Shown: positions 6,709-8,789 of the stretch, one piece after another
How the letters are laid out: the number at the start of each line of letters is the position of its first letter
Position numbering within the stretch: position 1 is the stretch's first letter
From: an uncultured Prevotella sp.
GTDB taxonomy: Bacteria > Bacteroidota > Bacteroidia > Bacteroidales > Bacteroidaceae
Assembly (NCBI GenBank): GCA_934120735.1
Contig: CAKOVA010000071.1
Span: forward strand, 1 to 8,789
Direction of reading: 5' to 3'
Length of the DNA: 8,789 nucleotides
Notes under the pieces: model-generated
Told to the model about the DNA's origin: nothing
The model's database searches: none
Seen by the model: only the letters and a program-made list of their open reading frames with translations
Program-made: the position numbers and the translations under genes

Positions 6709-7458
6709 TTAATGAGTTTGGCTCAACATCGACGCTGGATTACGTAGGAACTCCTCTGCCTTTGCGATGTCCGTGGCATGATCGATGTCCATCACCCGCC
6801 CCATGTCATAGGCCATAACCTTCAATTGTTCGGCAATCAATGCTCGCTGAAAGTTGCGCATGCGATGTTCGCCACGTTCAATACAGTGCGCCAAAGTGTC
6901 CAACACACGAGGGTGAAGACCATAAACACCACCAGAGATGAAGGTATGGTGACCAGAGTTTTGATCATGAAAGCCCAAAACATTGTATGCAGCGTCAGTT
7001 TCCACATAGAGCGGTTTCTCATCATCCACATACCGAGTCACAACCATCAACGCATCAACGCCATGGCTGACGGCCTGGTTAAAAGTACGAATATAATCGG
7101 CAAATGCTTGTTCCAAGAAAACCGTGTCTACCGTTGTAAGACAGAAAGGTGAATCCTTGAGCCATGGACTCATGGCATGCAGACTGTGCATTGAGCTGGG
7201 TGTACGCTTCATCAGTAGGCGTAAGGGAACTCGAACGCCCTGCAAACCATCTGTCTTGAGGTCGCACAAATGAGCATAAACATCAGGCATGGCTTCGTTG
7301 CAGATCACGATAATTTCGTCTGCTTCATGCTCCATGAAGATTCGTATCAAGCGGTCTATCAACGATTCACCATGCACTTTTACCAACGGTTTGGGGACAT
7401 CAATCCCCTCTTTGCTCAAACGTGATCCCTCACCCGCTGCTATCACAGCATATTTCAT
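6709..7458 (-). CDS. Nucleotidyltransferase, sugar-/alcohol-1-phosphate cytidylyltransferase-like (first gene of operon)
   Basis: This 249-residue Rossmann-like GT-A protein begins with A-A-G-E-G-S-R-L (7-14) and P-K-P-L-V-K-V (22-28), the nucleotide-binding signature of NTP transferases. It has a metal Asp in T-T-V-D-T-V-F (D111), a substrate-loop S-G-G-V-Y (175-179), and a second acidic metal site M-D-I-D (D224, D226) near the end. Such enzymes join NTP with a phosphorylated sugar, choline or inositol to give an NDP derivative and pyrophosphate. There is no acyltransferase left-handed helix, so this is a single-domain enzyme. With a CDP-alcohol transferase three genes on, CTP is the most plausible nucleotide. 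CTP:inositol-1-phosphate or LicC-like choline-phosphate cytidylyltransferase are the closest ideas. The substrate is inferred, not seen. A good -7 element lies 90 nt upstream. Confidence 0.88.
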   Translation of the reverse strand: MKYAVIAAGEGSRLSKEGIDVPKPLVKVHGESLIDRLIRIFMEHEADEIIVICNEAMPDVYAHLCDLKTDGLQGVRVPLRLLMKRTPSSMHSLHAMSPWLKDSPFCLTTVDTVFLEQAFADYIRTFNQAVSHGVDALMVVTRYVDDEKPLYVETDAAYNVLGFHDQNSGHHTFISGGVYGLHPRVLDTLAHCIERGEHRMRNFQRALIAEQLKVMAYDMGRVMDIDHATDIAKAEEFLRNPASMLSQTH

Positions 7459-7547
7459 TCGTATCTGTTTTATCTATTTGTCGACAAAGGCCGGTCAATA
7501 TCTTGTCGCACATTGGCGCAATGACCCCTTAAAAGCCTTAATAGATA

Positions 7548-7555
7548 CAAAGATA
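7548..7555 (-). promoter_or_regulatory. Bacteroidetes -7 promoter element of the four-gene operon
   Basis: Read on the - strand this is TATCTTTG, an exact match to TAnnTTTG. Transcription would begin near 7541-7543, leaving a leader of about 80 nt before the nucleotidyltransferase start. A TTTG at the usual -33 spacing is not present; the only close one (7588-7591) is 32 nt away and forms part of an inverted repeat. Confidence 0.6.
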
Positions 7556-7564
7556 AAACATATT

Positions 7565-7591
7565 TTTGAAATAAGGAAGTGGCATTTCAAA
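7565..7591. repeat. Perfect 8-bp inverted repeat just upstream of the operon -7 element
   Basis: TTTGAAAT (7565-7572) and ATTTCAAA (7584-7591) are separated by 11 nt. With a 2-nt bulge the pairing extends by another ATA/TAT. The arms cover roughly -22 to -50 relative to the predicted start, so the dyad could be an operator. It could also be chance in AT-rich DNA. Confidence 0.45.
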
Positions 7592-7604
7592 TATTCCTTT
7601 CATT

Positions 7605-7646
7605 GTCGTGAAGCCGCAATGCATTCGACAGCAACGGCCTCACAAC
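7605..7646 (-). other. Hairpin in the lipoprotein 3' region
   Basis: Arms 7605-7616 and 7635-7646 pair over 12 bp with an 18-nt loop. In the - strand RNA the two non-Watson-Crick positions are G-U pairs, whereas the + strand RNA would have A-C mismatches, so the structure fits a - strand transcript. It lies about 50 nt after the lipoprotein stop. No T-run follows, so it is not a standard intrinsic terminator. Confidence 0.4.
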
Positions 7647-7693
7647 ACGAAAAAGATTGACATCACCCCAAGACGCTCGCTTTTATTCCTGGT

Positions 7694-8398
7694 CTAATGA
7701 TGGGAAAGAATCTGCAAATCGTCTGTGTTGATAGAGCCTGTTCCCCTCACCTTGTGTCTGAAATGCCTAACCGTTCCCGACAGTTCGATGTCGCCAACCC
7801 CTTCGAGTTCACATTGCGCCCGGTCACATTTTGCCAGATGAGCCTTGACATCTCCTACTCCTTTGAGTTTAAACGAGGCTTTAGACGCAATCACTTGCTC
7901 GAGTTCGATATCGCCGGCCCCTTTCATTTCCACATTCACTTCATCGCAAATCAGGTCCTTTATCTCAACATCACCAGCCCCTTCCAATCGAATTGTCAAG
8001 GTGTCTGTATCCAGATGTCGATCGATATTGAAATCACCGGCACCCCGCATCAACACCGAAATAAGGTCGGGGGAAGTAAGATAGATATCCACGTCATCGG
8101 AAGAACGCAGGTTTTTCCATCCATTATTTCGTGTATGTTGGATGGTTAATTCCGTTCCGTCACTAGTGGTCCTGATGTGCTTAATCACATTTTCAGGCCC
8201 TACAATCTTGACACTCACAGAATCGGCTTGCACAAAATGCACTTCACAAGCCGTTTGTAAGTTGATGCGTTTAAACGGTTGCACCTTCACGTTTTTTGTT
8301 ATTTTCTTTCCGCCATCCTTCTTTTTAACGACGTTCACACACGATGCGAGTGTCACTACGCAGATCACAGCACATGCTAACCAAAGTATTTTCTTCAT
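7694..8398 (-). CDS. DUF2807 (GIN-domain) lipoprotein with G-A-G-D repeats
   Basis: This 234-residue protein begins M-K-K-I-L-W-L, followed by a hydrophobic core and the lipobox L-A-S-C with C20. It should therefore be cleaved by signal peptidase II and lipid-anchored in the envelope. After a Lys-rich linker (25-38) comes a DUF2807-type domain: an N-terminal beta region (40-115), then six turns centred on G-A-G-D-like motifs at residues 119, 140, 160, 180, 200 and 219, the last being G-T-G-S. The spacing of about 20 residues indicates a right-handed beta-solenoid. Proteins of this family are common in Bacteroidetes; their function is not established, and an adhesin-head or cell-surface role is only a database-style suggestion. 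It is transcribed toward the four-gene operon but separated by 235 nt and the operon's own promoter, so a functional link is uncertain. Confidence 0.9.
   Translation of the reverse strand: MKKILWLACAVICVVTLASCVNVVKKKDGGKKITKNVKVQPFKRINLQTACEVHFVQADSVSVKIVGPENVIKHIRTTSDGTELTIQHTRNNGWKNLRSSDDVDIYLTSPDLISVLMRGAGDFNIDRHLDTDTLTIRLEGAGDVEIKDLICDEVNVEMKGAGDIELEQVIASKASFKLKGVGDVKAHLAKCDRAQCELEGVGDIELSGTVRHFRHKVRGTGSINTDDLQILSHH
7733..8044 (-). repeat. Degenerate 60-bp tandem coding repeat inside the DUF2807 gene
   Basis: The G-[AV]-G-D codons recur at 8033-8044, 7970-7981, 7910-7921, 7850-7861 and 7790-7801, with a weaker copy at 7733-7744. Four of them are exactly 60 bp apart, and the DNA is visibly similar around each motif. 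It reflects the solenoid turns, and internal duplication is a likely origin. Confidence 0.8.
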
Positions 8399-8399
8399 A

Positions 8400-8450
8400 C
8401 CATTTACTATTTAGAGGATTACATGGTCTACCAAAAGAGGCCATTTACTA
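8400..8450. repeat. 10-bp direct repeat pair upstream of the DUF2807 start
   Basis: CCATTTACTA occurs at 8400-8409 and again at 8441-8450 (TAGTAAATGG on the coding strand). The proximal copy ends 1 nt before the start codon. The copies are 41 bp apart start to start, about four helical turns, so they could bind a regulator. No other evidence supports this. Confidence 0.35.
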
Positions 8451-8476
8451 ACTGTTTATAGGACGATGGCACAGCT

Positions 8477-8505
8477 ATAAAAGTTGCAGCGGGCAAAACT
8501 TTTAT
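8477..8505. repeat. Perfect 9-bp inverted repeat in the lipoprotein upstream region
   Basis: ATAAAAGTT (8477-8485) and AACTTTTAT (8497-8505) flank an 11-nt loop. The dyad lies about 80 nt before the DUF2807 start, downstream of the terminator at 8551-8589. It could be an operator or a leader hairpin. No convincing TAnnTTTG element was found in 8399-8550. Confidence 0.4.
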
Positions 8506-8550
8506 CCGTCATCAACTGCATTCATCTGGTCATGTCATATCCTTTTCATC

Positions 8551-8589
8551 GAAAAAGTTCATCATGACCATGCACGATGAACTCTTTTC
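8551..8589 (-). terminator. Intrinsic terminator after the GH20-like gene
   Basis: An 11-bp stem with one G-U pair (8556-8566 with 8573-8583) closes a 6-nt loop. Flanking GAAAA and TTTTC extend the pairing past one bulged base. On the - strand it ends in a five-T run, only 12 nt beyond the stop of the gene at 8601. The near symmetry means it could also stop + strand transcription. Confidence 0.78.
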
Positions 8590-8600
8590 ATACCGTTTTC

Positions 8601-8789
8601 TTAATCAACCGTTATCTCGTCTACGAACAAGAAGGCGGGCTGTCCATAACCATAATGCCATTGGGGCATACTGTGTTCGGACAACACCTTGATGCGTAGA
8701 TATCGTGCTTTTACGTTTTCAAGCGTTATCTTCTGCGTGTTTACACTGGGTGGCACAACGTGCGGAAGCGATTGTTTAGTATCCGCAAA
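8601..8789 (-). CDS. C-terminal fragment of a probable GH20-type beta-N-acetylhexosaminidase or other galactose-binding-domain hydrolase
   Basis: Sixty-two codons and a TAA stop are present; the 5' part lies beyond the right edge. The frame is open through base 8789. The fragment reads V-K-A-R-Y-L-R-I-K-V, then M-P-Q-W-H-Y-G-Y-G-Q-P-A-F-L-F-V-D-E-I-T-V. The first part is the typical A-R-Y-[LV]-R-[IV] strand of F5/8 type C (galactose-binding-like) domains. The P-x-W-H-x-G-x-G-x-x-A-[FW]-L-F-x-D-E-I ending is what I associate with Bacteroidetes GH20 hexosaminidases, which act on terminal GlcNAc/GalNAc of host or dietary glycans and are exported. The catalytic domain is not visible, so the GH20 call rests on the tail alone. 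A strong terminator follows. Confidence 0.65.
   Translation of the reverse strand, partial: FADTKQSLPHVVPPSVNTQKITLENVKARYLRIKVLSEHSMPQWHYGYGQPAFLFVDEITVD

Noticed and set aside
7697..8149. A 150-codon + strand open frame opposite the DUF2807 gene
   Set aside because: It is the mirror of the 60-bp coding repeat. The lipobox and repeats support the other strand.
1..8789. tRNA, rRNA, CRISPR arrays, insertion sequences, phage or attachment sites
   Set aside because: No cloverleaf, regular short repeats with spacers, transposase motif or flanking terminal repeats were seen. The gene content is ordinary chromosomal.

Overview
The window looks like a chromosomal segment from a member of the Bacteroidales, most likely Prevotella or a close relative. 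The evidence is: a TAnnTTTG-type -7 promoter element, starts without clear Shine-Dalgarno sequences, an aminopeptidase C end, a RecQ of the Bacteroidetes type without HRDC, a DUF2807 lipoprotein, and the tail of a GH20-like secreted hydrolase. No RNA gene, insertion sequence, prophage gene or CRISPR array was seen. The genus is inferred from protein style only.

Left part (+ strand): the last 83 codons of a bleomycin-hydrolase/PepC-type cysteine aminopeptidase end at 252. Two hairpins follow, and the second (293-327) is a strong intrinsic terminator. A gap with a candidate promoter leads to recJ (547-2283) and recQ (2288-4198). Only 4 nt separate these two genes, so they probably form one unit serving RecF-pathway recombinational repair.

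Right part (all - strand, convergent with recQ): the most interesting content is a tight four-gene operon read from 7458 down to 4255. It encodes a sugar-phosphate/alcohol-phosphate nucleotidyltransferase, an ATP-grasp enzyme, a membrane CDP-alcohol phosphatidyltransferase and a HAD-family protein. The last three are joined by a 4-nt overlap and a 2-nt gap. A good -7 element and a dyad lie upstream. The set suggests that a phospho-alcohol is activated as a CDP derivative and transferred to a lipid or a second alcohol. An inositol-type head group is a reasonable hypothesis but is not shown by the sequence. The CDP-alcohol transferase lacks the fourth Asp of its signature, and the HAD protein lacks the second Asp of motif I.

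Upstream of this operon, on the same strand, are a DUF2807 lipoprotein built of about 20-residue G-A-G-D repeats (7694-8398), a regulatory-looking gap with inverted and direct repeats, a strong hairpin terminator (8551-8589), and the C-terminal 62 codons of a probable GH20-type glycosidase with a galactose-binding-like end (8601-8789).
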